The notes under the pieces are model-generated. The model made no database searches. It had not been told where the DNA came from and saw only the letters and a program-made list of their open reading frames with translations. Source: Thermogemmatispora carboxidivorans (GTDB lineage: Bacteria; Chloroflexota; Ktedonobacteria; Ktedonobacterales; Ktedonobacteraceae). From it: a DNA stretch of 64,000 nucleotides. The position numbers and the translations under genes are program-made. Location of the stretch: positions 1,178,001 to 1,242,000 of the forward strand of contig NZ_JNIM01000001.1 in assembly GCF_000702505.1 (NCBI RefSeq), given 5' to 3'. Numbering within the stretch: position 1 is the first letter of the stretch; every line of letters starts with the position of its first letter. Positions 1 to 9,211 of this stretch are shown one piece after another.

Positions 1-407
1 CCTGGTTCTGGCCGGGTGGTTGCTCTCTCTCCATGATTGTGATACCTCATCATAGGACCCCTCTGCGGGGGTGCGCTTCTCTCTTCGCTCTAACAGAGGA
101 GTTTGCCATTCGCTTTGTTCTGCTGCTATTACCAATGACGTATTGCCTGTCTGCCAGTCCAGAGTCTTTTGTCCGTACTCTGATCGGTCAGCAGAAACCT
201 GGAGGCGTTTCGACAGGCTTGTTGACTGGCCCCCAAAAGCGGATAAGTCTGAAGGTAGCCTCGACTCTGAGGCGGGGGACTCCAACACAATCTTGCAACT
301 TTTCCCTTGACCCTGGCGTCCAGATCAGTTCTTCAATCTGCCTGGTATGAAGATAATCCTCCTGTTGGCCGGCTTTTCCTGGCTGCCGGTTGCCTCCATG
401 TCGACAC
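1..407. other. Left-edge region without a recognisable gene
   Basis: The reading frames here are short, overlap on both strands and have no credible ribosome binding site or recognisable domain. A small GC-rich palindrome (CCCC-tctg-GGGG type) lies near position 57-70 and could be the tail of a terminator for a gene left of the window. Nothing else stands out. Confidence 0.5.
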
Positions 408-437
408 TTGTTCAAGTCACCATTGCTACGCTATACT
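408..437 (+). promoter_or_regulatory. Candidate sigma-70 promoter for the HEAT-repeat protein
   Basis: TTGTTC at 408-413 and TATACT at 432-437 are separated by 18 bp, and the transcript would start about 40 nt before the ATG at 484. The -10 is good and the -35 is half-matched. Confidence 0.4.
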
Positions 438-483
438 GTGACTGCTATCAACCGGCAAGTTCTGCGAAAGGTCGCTGGACGGA

Positions 484-3400
484 ATGAGAGCGGAACGATC
501 TCCACAGGCCCTCGTAAGCGTACAAAAACTGAGAGGCAGGACTACAGCCCGGCAGCTGCTCGCCTGGCCGCTGCTGGCTGGGACTTTGGCAGCCGTGGCT
601 GGCTTTGTTGTTGAGCTGGTGCTGCACTGGCTGCAAGCACTGGCTGCTCACTGGCCACCAGGACAGAGTGATGGCCGCCAACCTGCCTTGGTATTGTCTT
701 TTGTTTCCTGGCTTCCTTCGCTCTCCTTCGGTGGATGGTGGCCGCTGGCCATCCCTTTGGGGGTCGGCTTGCTTGTCTTTGTGAGCACTGGCCTGCTGCG
801 CCGCCCGTTGGCCCTCCGCGCCTATGCCCGAGCCGTCCGTGCCTCCTCCGCTGATACCCTGGCTGTGCTCCCGCTATCAACTACCTCTGGCACCTATGAA
901 ACGGCGCTCGCTTACTACCAGGATATCACTGATCAGAGCGCTGTGCCATATAAACAGGACCTTTCTTTCTCCTCTTTGTTGCAGGAACCTTCTGCTCAGC
1001 TGCTGCTGCTGGGAACTTCAGGGGCAGGAAAAACTTTTGCCCTCTCTATGCTGCTGCGATCGGCTCTCGATGCTTTTCTCCGTAGTGGAGGAAAAGATAC
1101 GAAATTGCCCGTCTATCTCTCTCTAGAGCACTATAGTCTCTATCTTAATAGGCGATCATCGATTGTGGTTGGCGCTCGAGGAGGGGGGAAGGGGCGGAGC
1201 GCCACTGGCGAGGTGGAGGAGGGCGAGGGGGAGGGCAAGGCGGCAGCCTCTCAGGAGCTGGAGGTGGCTAGCCTGCAGCCGGAGGCAACTCTTTTTGACT
1301 TCCTGTTGGAGAGCCAGGCCCCCGGTCTACGCCATCTGCGGCCCTATCTGGGCCAGCTAGCGGAACGTGGGCAGCTGCTCCTCCTCTGCGATGATTTCCA
1401 TCTGGTCGAGGCGACCTTCCGTGAGGCGATCATCGCTGAGCTGAGCTATCTCATGAATCAAACGGGCAATCGTCTGGTAGTGAGCGCCTGCGATCTGGCT
1501 CATGACGCTCTGCCGCAGCTGGAGCACTTGCTGACAGAGGGAGAAATGGCCTGTGCTGTCCTTACGCCGCTCTCGCCGGCGCTCATCCGTCGCTTGATTG
1601 AGCAGGCGTTGCGGGACCAGCAGATTCTGGCGCGGCGACAGTACACCGCTGGTCAGATCATGCGTGCGCTCGAGGAGAGTCGCCTGCGCTATCTGTCTAG
1701 TGTGCCGCTCACCCTCTTTAGCTTTCTGGAGATTCTGGATACCCTTGATCTGGGGAATCTTGGGCAGTTCGATAGCCGTGGGCGCCTGCTTGCTCAGCTG
1801 CTACATCTCTTGCTCGTGCGAGAGCTGCGGCAAAAGCGCTGGCGCCGTGGCAAGCGTGGCCTGACGGAAGAGGAGTTAGTGGCGCTGCTCCGCCGGCTGG
1901 CCTGGGCGCTCTACCAGAGTGGGGCGCGCAATCTCATTGTCCTGCCCTCTGCCCAGGGGCGTCGTCAGAAGACGGTGGCCCGGGCGGTGGCGCTGACCCT
2001 GCCTCGCTGGTTCGAAGAGAATCGCTCGCTCCTGTCGCGGCAAGGGATGGTTCTGCCGGAGGATCTCCAGGCTCCGCTGGCTGAGCCAGCGCTCCTGGAG
2101 CAGCAGCTCGCCTGTCTGGAGGCGGCTGGTCTATTGGCGCTCGGGGGCGACTGCCTGCGCTTCCGTCATCTCTGGCTGGTGGAATATCTGGTGGCCTCGG
2201 TCTTGTTAGAGCTAGATCAGGAGATGGACCAGGGACTGGAGGGACGGCAGGCGGCGCTTGCGCTCTGCTGTGGTGATGCTGGGCGCTGGGCTGGTCCTGT
2301 TGCTCTGTGGGCGGGTATCGTCGATGAGCCACTGGCGCTGGCTGAGCGCTTTGCTGGCTTTGGAGAAGCTCATCCCTCCTCTGCCGTGGCGGCTGGCGCT
2401 TTGGCGCTTATCTGTGTGGGTGTGGCCTGGGGTCCCCCTCGCTCAATGACTGACGAGCCGCTGAGCCTGCCCCCCCGCCTGCTGCGCTTGCTCAGTGGTA
2501 TACTGCGCGATGCGACAGGCCCTGAGCAGCTCTCTCGTCTGATTGGGCGCTTCGCTGCAGAGGGTACGCTGGAGATCTATCAGGGGCTGCTGCCCACCGT
2601 GATGGTGCCGGGCGTCGAAAACCTGCTGCGGCTCTGCGACCAGAAGTTGCTCTTGGATCGCTTCTTCGATTATCTCTACGAGGTCATTGATCTGCCTGCT
2701 TATGATAATCAGGTTCGACGCCTCATTCCTGTATTGGGGCGCCTGGGCGAAGGGGTAATCCCCTATGCTGCAGAGTTGCTGCAGCCAGCAGCCGATCATT
2801 CGCTGCGCCTGCGGGCTGCGGCGGTGCGTATCCTCGCTCGCTGTGATGCTCAGCAGGCTGTGGAACCTCTGCTTGATTGTCTGGCGGATAGCGAGCAGGT
2901 CATCGTCGAGGGAGCGCTCAAAGCGCTGATTCGCCTTGGCCCCACGCGAGCCTTGGAGCCGCTGCTTGACGCCTTGGAGCAGTATCTGCCCAGCGGCACA
3001 GCAGCGCGTCAGGTGCAGCGTGCCATTCTGGTGGTCCTGGACTATTTTCTCGGCGAGGCCGATCCGCAGCGCGCGCTTTCTGAAGAGCAGCGCGAGCGGG
3101 TGCTCAGCGCCGTCTGTCCTCTCCTCTCTGGGCAGCAGCCACCCGAGGTACAGCGGGCGGCGCGCGATCTGCTCGCCCGTCAGTTACAGAGGGAGCCGCG
3201 GCCCGACAGCGTTCAGCTCCTCATCCAGGCCCTGGCCAGTGCAGACGAGCTGCTGGTGCGCAACGCTATTCGGGTCCTGCAGCAGGGAGATACGCGCCTG
3301 ACGCCTTTGCTCCTGGAACAGCTAGAAAGACAAAGCCTCGATCTTGTGCGGGCGCGCCTGGTCGAGGTGCTCGGTGGCATACGCGATCTGCAAGCTCTGC

Positions 3401-5922
3401 CTCTGCTACTGAAGCTGCTGGCCGACGCCTCGCCCCTGGTGCGTCAGCAAGTGGGGATTGCTTTGCAGCATGCCTATGTCCCGGAGAGCATTCCGGGCCT
3501 GATCGAGCTAGTGCTGCATAGCAACGAAGATCAGGTAGCCGCGCTTGCGGCGCGTATCCTTAGCGGAATGGGTGAGGAGGTAGTAGAGCCAATTTTGCAG
3601 GCTTTACCGCAGATCGTTCCCGGTCGTACGCAGCTCTTGATTCAGGTACTCGAAGAATTAGATGATTCGCGAGTAATTCCGGCATTGGTCAGCCTCTTGG
3701 AGGAGGCGCGCAGTGAGCCGCTCCTAACGGTAGCGATCATCCGGACCCTGAGTCGCTTCGCTGATGGGCAGGTTGTGCCGCCGCTGATCGGTCTTCTTGA
3801 CAGCAAGGAGACGCTTGTCTCTGAAGAGGCCATTCTGGCGCTGAGCCGGCTGCGAGAGGTAGCGCTCTCCGATCTTCTGGATGCTCTGGATGTCGAGCCG
3901 GAGCGTGAAACGGTGGTTGCGGCGCGGGTGCGGCGGGCCATTCTGGGGATGGAGCCATTTCCGGGGGAGCAGCTCATTGGGGTCTTAACCCACGGTAGCG
4001 AGGCCCAAGTTCAGCAGGTAGCGAAGATCTTCCAGGAGCGGGGCGCTGAGGCTGCGCTGCTGCTTGTTCATCAACTCTTCCATCCCGATACGCGCACACG
4101 GAGCTATGTGCGCCAGATTCTCGATGGTATGGCCGGGCAAGTCCTGGTGCCTGCTCTCCTGGAGGTCCTCAATCGTCCGGCCTGGCGCCCGGTACTGGCA
4201 GAATATCTGGTGCGCTATCCTGCTGAGGCCGTGCCGCCGCTCATCAGTCTGCTTGGTGATCCTGAGCGTGGCGATGCAGCGGTCTCGATTCTCTTGCTCT
4301 TCGGGCCGGACATTCTCTCGACCATTGTTCCGGGCCTGGCCCAAGAGGATGAGCTGGCGCGGCGACGGGCGCAGCAATTGGTGATCTCGCTGGTGCGTCA
4401 GCGGCCAGAGACTGTAGAGCAGGTGGTCCAGCTCTTTGGTCCCTCGTTGCCGCCGCGCGCCTATGAGAGCCTGGTGGCGATCCTCGCGGGCGATCTTGCT
4501 GATTTGGCTGTGCCTGCCCTTCTGGAGGGCCTGGGTGATGCCTATCTCCTTGGCGGGGTCTCAGAAGTGCTTGCCCGTCTGGCCCGGCGCCGTCTGACGC
4601 CTGCTGGACGCGAGGCGCTGGCGGGCCTGGTGGCGGCTCTCCGCTCAGAGGAGCGACGGCATGGGGCCGAAATTACCCTGATCGAGTTGGGCGAGCTGGC
4701 CGTTGCTCCTGTGGGCGAGCTGATCACCGATCCAGATCCCCAGGTGGCGCGGGCCGCGCGGCGCATCCTGCGCGATATCGGTACGCCTGCCCTCCCTTTT
4801 ATCTGGGCCGCTTGTAGCGATCTGGCGCATCGTCAGCGGCGAGAGGCGGCTCTAGAGATCTTCCGCAGTATGCCGACGCTCGTCATTAAAGATGAGCTTC
4901 TGGCTCATCTGGCCAGCCGAACGGTCCAGGAAAGCGCGATGGCGGCGACGCTCTTGCAAGAGCGTATCCACGATGAGGCCACGAGCACTGAGCCCTCTCG
5001 TCAGGAGATGGTGCCGGCTTTGCTGGAATATGTCCAGCAGCCCCAGAGCGATGAGCGGCTCTGTCGTCGCATTCTGGCTCTGCTTCTCCTGATGGGTGGA
5101 GAGTATATCGTGCAGCATCTGGTCCAGGCCCTCTATGAGCGTTCGGAACGCCAGGAACTCTTGATGCGTTGCTTCCTCTTCCTGGGCCGTGAGGGTGAGA
5201 CCGCCCTCTGGGAGATGTATCATGATCCCGAGACCCCGCCAGATCTGGCCAATCTGGTGGTCAGTATGCTGGGAATGCTGCGGGCCTACCCTGAGATCTG
5301 CGAGCTGGCTCTCAGCCTGAGTCAGTATGGCCTCACGCTCAACAAGGAGCGCCTCCAGAGTCCTGATCAGCTGGAGATTTCCCTGCGGGCCCTCGGCGGC
5401 CTTCTGGCTGGAGGCCATTGGAATGTTGAGGCGCTGGAAGAACTGCACCAGCGCTTGAAGGAGGGTAGTGCCGAGCGCGATCTGGTAGAGGTGCTGCTGG
5501 GCTGGCGCTATGGAGCCTATATTACTCGCCTGGAAAACGATTTGCAGAGTGTTGAACAGGCCCATAAGGAGAATATGCGCAATTTGACAATGCAGCTTCT
5601 TCAGGCTCGTAGCCAGTTGAGCGATATAGAGCATGAGCGAGAGCATCTGCAGGAATCACTTAAGAAAACACAGCAGGAGCTAGAAGCCGCTCGACAAGAG
5701 CTAAACCGGGTAAATCAGGAATATCAGCATCTTCAGCAGGAGCAGGGCTCCAGAAGTGATGAGCTGGAGCAGGCGCAGCAAACCGTTCAGCGTCTACAAG
5801 AGCGCCTGAATGTGGTTGTGCAGGAAAAACGCCTGTTGCAGGACCAGATCAATCAACTGCATGCCCATAATGCCCAGCTGGTTGAGCAGATCAATCTGCT
5901 GCAGGGTGCGGAGAATCCCTAG
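484..5922 (+). CDS. Giant membrane-anchored P-loop NTPase (NACHT-like) with HEAT repeats and C-terminal coiled coil
   Basis: The function is not known. The 1812-residue product has two hydrophobic N-terminal segments (about residues 26-48 and 75-100). A nucleotide-binding module follows, with Walker A GTSGAGKT at residues 177-184 and a Walker-B-like LLLLCDDFH with Asp303-Asp304, in the arrangement of STAND/NACHT ATPases. Residues about 740-1660 are a long run of alpha-helical HEAT-type repeats of roughly 30 residues (pattern ALEPLLDAL... VIPALVSLL... VVPPLIGLL). The last 130 residues (about 1680-1812) are Gln/Glu/Leu-rich coiled coil. STAND proteins usually pair a switch ATPase with a superstructure-forming repeat sensor and an effector. 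Here no separate effector domain is visible, so the membrane segments or coiled coil may serve. It stands alone, convergent with dcd. A large signalling or scaffold ATPase is the safest call. Confidence 0.8.
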   Translation: MRAERSPQALVSVQKLRGRTTARQLLAWPLLAGTLAAVAGFVVELVLHWLQALAAHWPPGQSDGRQPALVLSFVSWLPSLSFGGWWPLAIPLGVGLLVFVSTGLLRRPLALRAYARAVRASSADTLAVLPLSTTSGTYETALAYYQDITDQSAVPYKQDLSFSSLLQEPSAQLLLLGTSGAGKTFALSMLLRSALDAFLRSGGKDTKLPVYLSLEHYSLYLNRRSSIVVGARGGGKGRSATGEVEEGEGEGKAAASQELEVASLQPEATLFDFLLESQAPGLRHLRPYLGQLAERGQLLLLCDDFHLVEATFREAIIAELSYLMNQTGNRLVVSACDLAHDALPQLEHLLTEGEMACAVLTPLSPALIRRLIEQALRDQQILARRQYTAGQIMRALEESRLRYLSSVPLTLFSFLEILDTLDLGNLGQFDSRGRLLAQLLHLLLVRELRQKRWRRGKRGLTEEELVALLRRLAWALYQSGARNLIVLPSAQGRRQKTVARAVALTLPRWFEENRSLLSRQGMVLPEDLQAPLAEPALLEQQLACLEAAGLLALGGDCLRFRHLWLVEYLVASVLLELDQEMDQGLEGRQAALALCCGDAGRWAGPVALWAGIVDEPLALAERFAGFGEAHPSSAVAAGALALICVGVAWGPPRSMTDEPLSLPPRLLRLLSGILRDATGPEQLSRLIGRFAAEGTLEIYQGLLPTVMVPGVENLLRLCDQKLLLDRFFDYLYEVIDLPAYDNQVRRLIPVLGRLGEGVIPYAAELLQPAADHSLRLRAAAVRILARCDAQQAVEPLLDCLADSEQVIVEGALKALIRLGPTRALEPLLDALEQYLPSGTAARQVQRAILVVLDYFLGEADPQRALSEEQRERVLSAVCPLLSGQQPPEVQRAARDLLARQLQREPRPDSVQLLIQALASADELLVRNAIRVLQQGDTRLTPLLLEQLERQSLDLVRARLVEVLGGIRDLQALPLLLKLLADASPLVRQQVGIALQHAYVPESIPGLIELVLHSNEDQVAALAARILSGMGEEVVEPILQALPQIVPGRTQLLIQVLEELDDSRVIPALVSLLEEARSEPLLTVAIIRTLSRFADGQVVPPLIGLLDSKETLVSEEAILALSRLREVALSDLLDALDVEPERETVVAARVRRAILGMEPFPGEQLIGVLTHGSEAQVQQVAKIFQERGAEAALLLVHQLFHPDTRTRSYVRQILDGMAGQVLVPALLEVLNRPAWRPVLAEYLVRYPAEAVPPLISLLGDPERGDAAVSILLLFGPDILSTIVPGLAQEDELARRRAQQLVISLVRQRPETVEQVVQLFGPSLPPRAYESLVAILAGDLADLAVPALLEGLGDAYLLGGVSEVLARLARRRLTPAGREALAGLVAALRSEERRHGAEITLIELGELAVAPVGELITDPDPQVARAARRILRDIGTPALPFIWAACSDLAHRQRREAALEIFRSMPTLVIKDELLAHLASRTVQESAMAATLLQERIHDEATSTEPSRQEMVPALLEYVQQPQSDERLCRRILALLLLMGGEYIVQHLVQALYERSERQELLMRCFLFLGREGETALWEMYHDPETPPDLANLVVSMLGMLRAYPEICELALSLSQYGLTLNKERLQSPDQLEISLRALGGLLAGGHWNVEALEELHQRLKEGSAERDLVEVLLGWRYGAYITRLENDLQSVEQAHKENMRNLTMQLLQARSQLSDIEHEREHLQESLKKTQQELEAARQELNRVNQEYQHLQQEQGSRSDELEQAQQTVQRLQERLNVVVQEKRLLQDQINQLHAHNAQLVEQINLLQGAENP

Positions 5923-5940
5923 CTGCTGGCAGCAGGCTAG

Positions 5941-6047
5941 GCTGAGCCGGGCCAATTCCAGCCTGCTCCAGAGAGGTGTGAAGGTGGGGCGCAGCGGATC
6001 AGGCTGGGAGCGGAGGCCGGTTTGCTGGGGGTCTGGCCCGGCTCAGC
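5941..6047. repeat. Nested inverted repeat between convergent genes
   Basis: GCTGAGCCGGGCCA at 5941-5954 is the exact reverse complement of 6034-6047 (14 bp, 79-nt spacer). Inside it CCAGCCTG at 5958-5965 pairs with CAGGCTGG at 6000-6007. Either strand could fold into a two-step stem of about 107 nt. It fills nearly the whole gap between the HEAT-repeat gene and dcd and has no U-tract, so it is not a classical terminator. Confidence 0.6.
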
Positions 6048-6050
6048 TGA

Positions 6051-6665
6051 TTATGCCTCGTGCTCGGCTTCCGGATGGCGCCGGCGGTGTTGGCTGTACA
6101 GAGCGTAGTCCCAGTCCAGATAGGCTTTGGGCAGCATATCCTCGGGGGTCCACTCCTGCTGCTGCCCATATTTCCCCTGGTATTCCTTGAGCGTTTCGCC
6201 GACGTACTCAAAGGTGATCTGGCAGATGCGGAAGCCGACGGGCACGACAATGGTCGTCATGGTATGGTTGCTAATCTCCATTGTCCAGCGGCTGATATAG
6301 CCTACATCACCCACACCGGCGCAGCGACAGACCGAGAGGCCCGAGCGAGCGACGGTGCTGCGTGCGTACATTTTCCCCAGGTAGCCATTGCGACCGCCGA
6401 TGATCTCTTGCGTGTGGGCGAGAATGGTCGTCCCGGGACGAATGGCAATCTGGCCGTTCTTGGCGCGACGTGGCTCACCCCAGTAGCGCCGAATCTCCTC
6501 CGGGTTGTCCAGGTGGAGGATCTCGACATTTGCATCGCCCTGAAAGTACCACTCACCCAGACGGCAATCATAGGAGTTGGTTCCTAGCTGGCGCTCGTTA
6601 AAAGGTTCAATAACGATGTTGCCACGTGCAAGCTCCTCTTTGATACGCTTATCCGATAGCAGCAT
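6051..6665 (-). CDS. dcd: dCTP deaminase family protein
   Basis: Predicted to deaminate dCTP to dUTP (or act on both dCTP and dUTP), feeding dTMP synthesis and keeping dUTP low. The 204-residue protein has the trimeric dCTP deaminase/dUTPase fold signatures: N-terminal LLSDKRIKEEL, the active-site segment ARSTVARSGL (conserved Ser and Arg), and the later WTMEISN with the catalytic Glu. The C-terminus (about 30 residues, ending in a His/Arg/Glu-rich tail) is slightly longer than in the shortest bacterial enzymes. The ATG at 6665 is preceded by GGAGG, supporting this start. It is a single gene, convergent with the HEAT-repeat gene. The mono- versus bifunctional state cannot be decided from the sequence alone. 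Confidence 0.88.
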   Translation of the reverse strand: MLLSDKRIKEELARGNIVIEPFNERQLGTNSYDCRLGEWYFQGDANVEILHLDNPEEIRRYWGEPRRAKNGQIAIRPGTTILAHTQEIIGGRNGYLGKMYARSTVARSGLSVCRCAGVGDVGYISRWTMEISNHTMTTIVVPVGFRICQITFEYVGETLKEYQGKYGQQQEWTPEDMLPKAYLDWDYALYSQHRRRHPEAEHEA

Positions 6666-6723
6666 TGATGATTATTTCCTCCGCGCTGGATGAACTGGCT
6701 CTACGAACCACCGCCATGAGCTG

Positions 6724-6768
6724 GCTCCTGTCCTGGACTGGACTGGCTGGACTGGACTGGTCAGGAGC
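6724..6768. repeat. Short tandem repeat flanked by a hairpin arm pair
   Basis: Two exact 14-bp copies of CTGGACTGGACTGG (6733-6760) sit between GCTCCTG (6724-6730) and its complement CAGGAGC (6762-6768). It lies between the dcd start and the nuclease stop, inside the transcript of the nuclease on the minus strand. Confidence 0.6.
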
Positions 6769-6798
6769 TGGCAGGAAGGGAGAGCGAGGATGTGGCTG

Positions 6799-8904
6799 CT
6801 ATGGTATCACATCTGGGCCATTTTGTCTGCACGCCTGGCCGTCTGGTCCCGGCTCACCCGGCTGGAATGGCGGAGCCGATCCTTGCCGCTGGGTGCAGAG
6901 TGCTTGCCAGATGCCTGCAATCAGCTGCTCGCGGGCTGGCCTCTCTGCCAGAACCTGAGCAGTAAAGGGGAAGAAGGCACGGTCCTGGCTATGGCGCTTG
7001 AGCCAGCGACTGATGATCATGATCTGATCGATCTCTGCCTGTCCCACCATAGCGGGTGGAGTCTGCAGAGTGGCGGCCCTGGCGAGTAACCTGTCCAGGG
7101 CCTGGCGTGTGGCCTGCTCCTCGTGCGGGACCCGTTGGAGTTCAAGCAGGCGACCGTGACGGATCAGAAAGATCTCGTTGTGACCCTCCCAGGCCGAAGG
7201 ATAGGCGATGAGTAGATTATGAGCGGTAACGGTGCTGCTGATCAGGTGTTGGCTAATCAGCACCTCCTCGGCGCTCTGGAGCATATCGCGCAGGAGGGCG
7301 GCCCGCTCGTAGTGAAGGGCCTGGGCGGCCTCCTCCATCTGGCGACGCACGCGGGCCAGCAGCTCGGGGCGCTTCCCCGCCAGAAAGGCACACACCTCCT
7401 CGATCAGCGGCTGGTAACGGGCTGGATCAAGCTGGCCAGTACAGGGAGCCAGACAGCGCCCCAAATGGTAACGGAGACAGGGCGCGCTGGGTGCCCCTTC
7501 GGGCGGCAAGGGGCGATTGCAGGTTGCCAGAGGAAAAAGGCGCTGAAGCAGCTCAAGTGTCAGCGTCAGGCTGCGTTCGCTGCGGAAAGGGCCGAGGTAG
7601 CGGGCCCCCTCGGTCCCTGGTACGTGGGTAATGGTAAGGCGTGGGAAAGGGTGCTGCACGTCAATCTCTAGGAAAGGGTAGCGCTCGTAATCGCGCAGCT
7701 GAATGTTGTAGGGGGGCTGCAGCTCTTTGATCAGCTGGGACTCGACGAGCAGCGCCTCCAGCTCCGAGCCGAGAGGGCGTGTCTCGATAGCCTGCACCTG
7801 CTGGAGCAGGTTATCGATTCTGGGTCTGACGCCTGGTCGATGGTGATAGTAGGAGGCCAGGCGATTCTTTAAGCAGCGGGCCTTGCCCACATAGAGCACC
7901 TGGCCCGTGCCATCTTTCATCAAGTAGACGCCGGGCTGGGCGGGAAACGTACGGCGCCAGGCAGGATTGAGCCACAGTCCTCTGGAACGAGGCTTCCGGG
8001 CAATGGTAGGTCGCTCTGCCCTGCTTGGCTGCCTGACCTGCTCTGGGCTTCGTTCTTCCGGCCAACTGAGGGCAGGCCGCAGATATCGCTGCAGCTGCCC
8101 ATAGGTCGTTACGCCCTCTTGGCGGGCCAACCGCAGGAGCTTGACAAAGACCAGGGCGGTTGCCTCGGCGTCTGCCAGCGCCCGATGGGGAGTCGTCAGG
8201 GAGACATGCAGTCGACGGGCGAGAGCTGCTAAACCGAAGCGGCGTTGGTCAGGTAAGAGACGGCGAGCCAGGGTCAGCACGTCAAGCCCTTCGAAGGGCA
8301 GACACACCTTGAGCGGAGCCGCTTCGTAGGCGAGGAAATGCAGATCGAAGTCCAGGTTGTGGCCGACGGGGATCGCTCCAGCGCAGAAGCGCAGCAGCTC
8401 GGGCAAGACTACCTCGATCGGCGGCGCCTTCGCCAGAGCCTGCTCATCGATCCCAGTCAAGCGCACAATAGCTGCTGGCACTGGCCGCCCGGGATTCACC
8501 AGGCTGTGGAATTGCCCGCGGAGCTGCTCACCTTGCAAGCGCCAGGCTCCAAGCTCAATAATGCGGTCTCGCCCCGCTCTCAGACCCGTAGTCTCGGTAT
8601 CCAAGACGACAAAGTCGAGTTGCGCCAGCTCGCGTTGCCAGAGGCTCCAGATAGCAGGCTGCCAGCGTCCGGCAGGATCGCGCTCAAAGAGATCGGAGCT
8701 GGCCAGGAGCTGAGTGAGCGACTGGCACGAGGGGATCTCGTAAGCCAGCTCCTCCCGTTCCTGAAGATCTTGAATGAGCCTCTCCTCACTCAGCGGCTCG
8801 CCTGCCGTCTGCAGCACGGCATAGATCTCTCGCAAGATGCGGCCAGAGCTGGCTACTGGCTCTGACTCCTCGATATATTCCAAGGATGGCCTCGACTTTG
8901 ACAT
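6799..8904 (-). CDS. DEDDh exonuclease / GIY-YIG (UvrC-like) fusion nuclease
   Basis: A DNA repair-type nuclease of about 701 residues. After an N-terminal helical region of roughly 90 residues comes a DnaQ/epsilon-type 3'-5' exonuclease domain with DEDDh motifs: FVVLDTETTG, then HNLDFDLHF, then HRALADAEAT. The next part is a GIY-YIG endonuclease domain (PGVYLMKDGTGQVLYVGKA) and UvrC-like sequence, including a Cys-rich patch (CLRYHLGRCLAPCTG) and a UVR-like helix (EEAAQALHYERAALLRDML). UvrC's C-terminal RNase H-like domain is absent. The same exo-GIY-YIG fusion is known in other bacteria, where it is annotated as a Pol III epsilon/UvrC-like or Cho-like protein. I chose ATG 8904; a GTG at 8958 would add 18 residues. 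Neither start has a strong ribosome site. A good promoter lies at 9011-9039. Confidence 0.85.
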   Translation of the reverse strand: MSKSRPSLEYIEESEPVASSGRILREIYAVLQTAGEPLSEERLIQDLQEREELAYEIPSCQSLTQLLASSDLFERDPAGRWQPAIWSLWQRELAQLDFVVLDTETTGLRAGRDRIIELGAWRLQGEQLRGQFHSLVNPGRPVPAAIVRLTGIDEQALAKAPPIEVVLPELLRFCAGAIPVGHNLDFDLHFLAYEAAPLKVCLPFEGLDVLTLARRLLPDQRRFGLAALARRLHVSLTTPHRALADAEATALVFVKLLRLARQEGVTTYGQLQRYLRPALSWPEERSPEQVRQPSRAERPTIARKPRSRGLWLNPAWRRTFPAQPGVYLMKDGTGQVLYVGKARCLKNRLASYYHHRPGVRPRIDNLLQQVQAIETRPLGSELEALLVESQLIKELQPPYNIQLRDYERYPFLEIDVQHPFPRLTITHVPGTEGARYLGPFRSERSLTLTLELLQRLFPLATCNRPLPPEGAPSAPCLRYHLGRCLAPCTGQLDPARYQPLIEEVCAFLAGKRPELLARVRRQMEEAAQALHYERAALLRDMLQSAEEVLISQHLISSTVTAHNLLIAYPSAWEGHNEIFLIRHGRLLELQRVPHEEQATRQALDRLLARAATLQTPPAMVGQAEIDQIMIISRWLKRHSQDRAFFPFTAQVLAERPAREQLIAGIWQALCTQRQGSAPPFQPGEPGPDGQACRQNGPDVIP

Positions 8905-9010
8905 GGGGCGCTGCCTGTGGTGATCAACCGGCTCTTCAGGTGGCCCTGAGAGCAGCACTGCGGATCAATACCGAAGACTACCTATCACCCCCACCTCTCC
9001 GGTACCAGAG

Positions 9011-9039
9011 AGGATAGCACGAGATAGACGGGTTGACAA
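9011..9039 (-). promoter_or_regulatory. Promoter for the exonuclease/GIY-YIG gene
   Basis: Read on the minus strand: TTGTCA (9034-9039), 17 bp, TATCCT (9011-9016). Spacing is ideal and the transcript would start near 9004, 46-100 nt ahead of the two candidate start codons. Confidence 0.6.
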
Positions 9040-9197
9040 GAGGCTGGGCCAGCCGGCGAGATGGTATACTGATCCTATACTGCTTATCCAGGCGCGCCCC
9101 CTTCCCGTCTCTCGGTAAGTGCCTGGAGGCGCCCGGCCCCAAAGCAGGGCCATGCCCGGACCCAGCGGCGGCAAGCGAGAAGAGCCTTCATGCTTAT

Positions 9198-9203
9198 TAT
9201 AAT
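9198..9203 (+). promoter_or_regulatory. -10 element (TATAAT) placed for a leaderless threonine dehydratase mRNA
   Basis: A perfect TATAAT ends 8 nt before the ATG at 9212, where transcription would begin on or next to the start codon. There is no convincing -35, so this is tentative. Confidence 0.35.
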
Positions 9204-9211
9204 AGTTGCCG

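Noticed and set aside
4852..5646. 264-codon minus-strand frame inside the HEAT-repeat gene
   Set aside because: Shadow of the real plus-strand gene, whose repeats and coiled coil are clear; no independent ribosome site or domain.
9034..9070. TTGACA at 9033-9038 with TATACT at 9065-9070 as a plus-strand promoter
   Set aside because: The spacer is 26 bp, too long. The same bases form a well-spaced minus-strand promoter instead.
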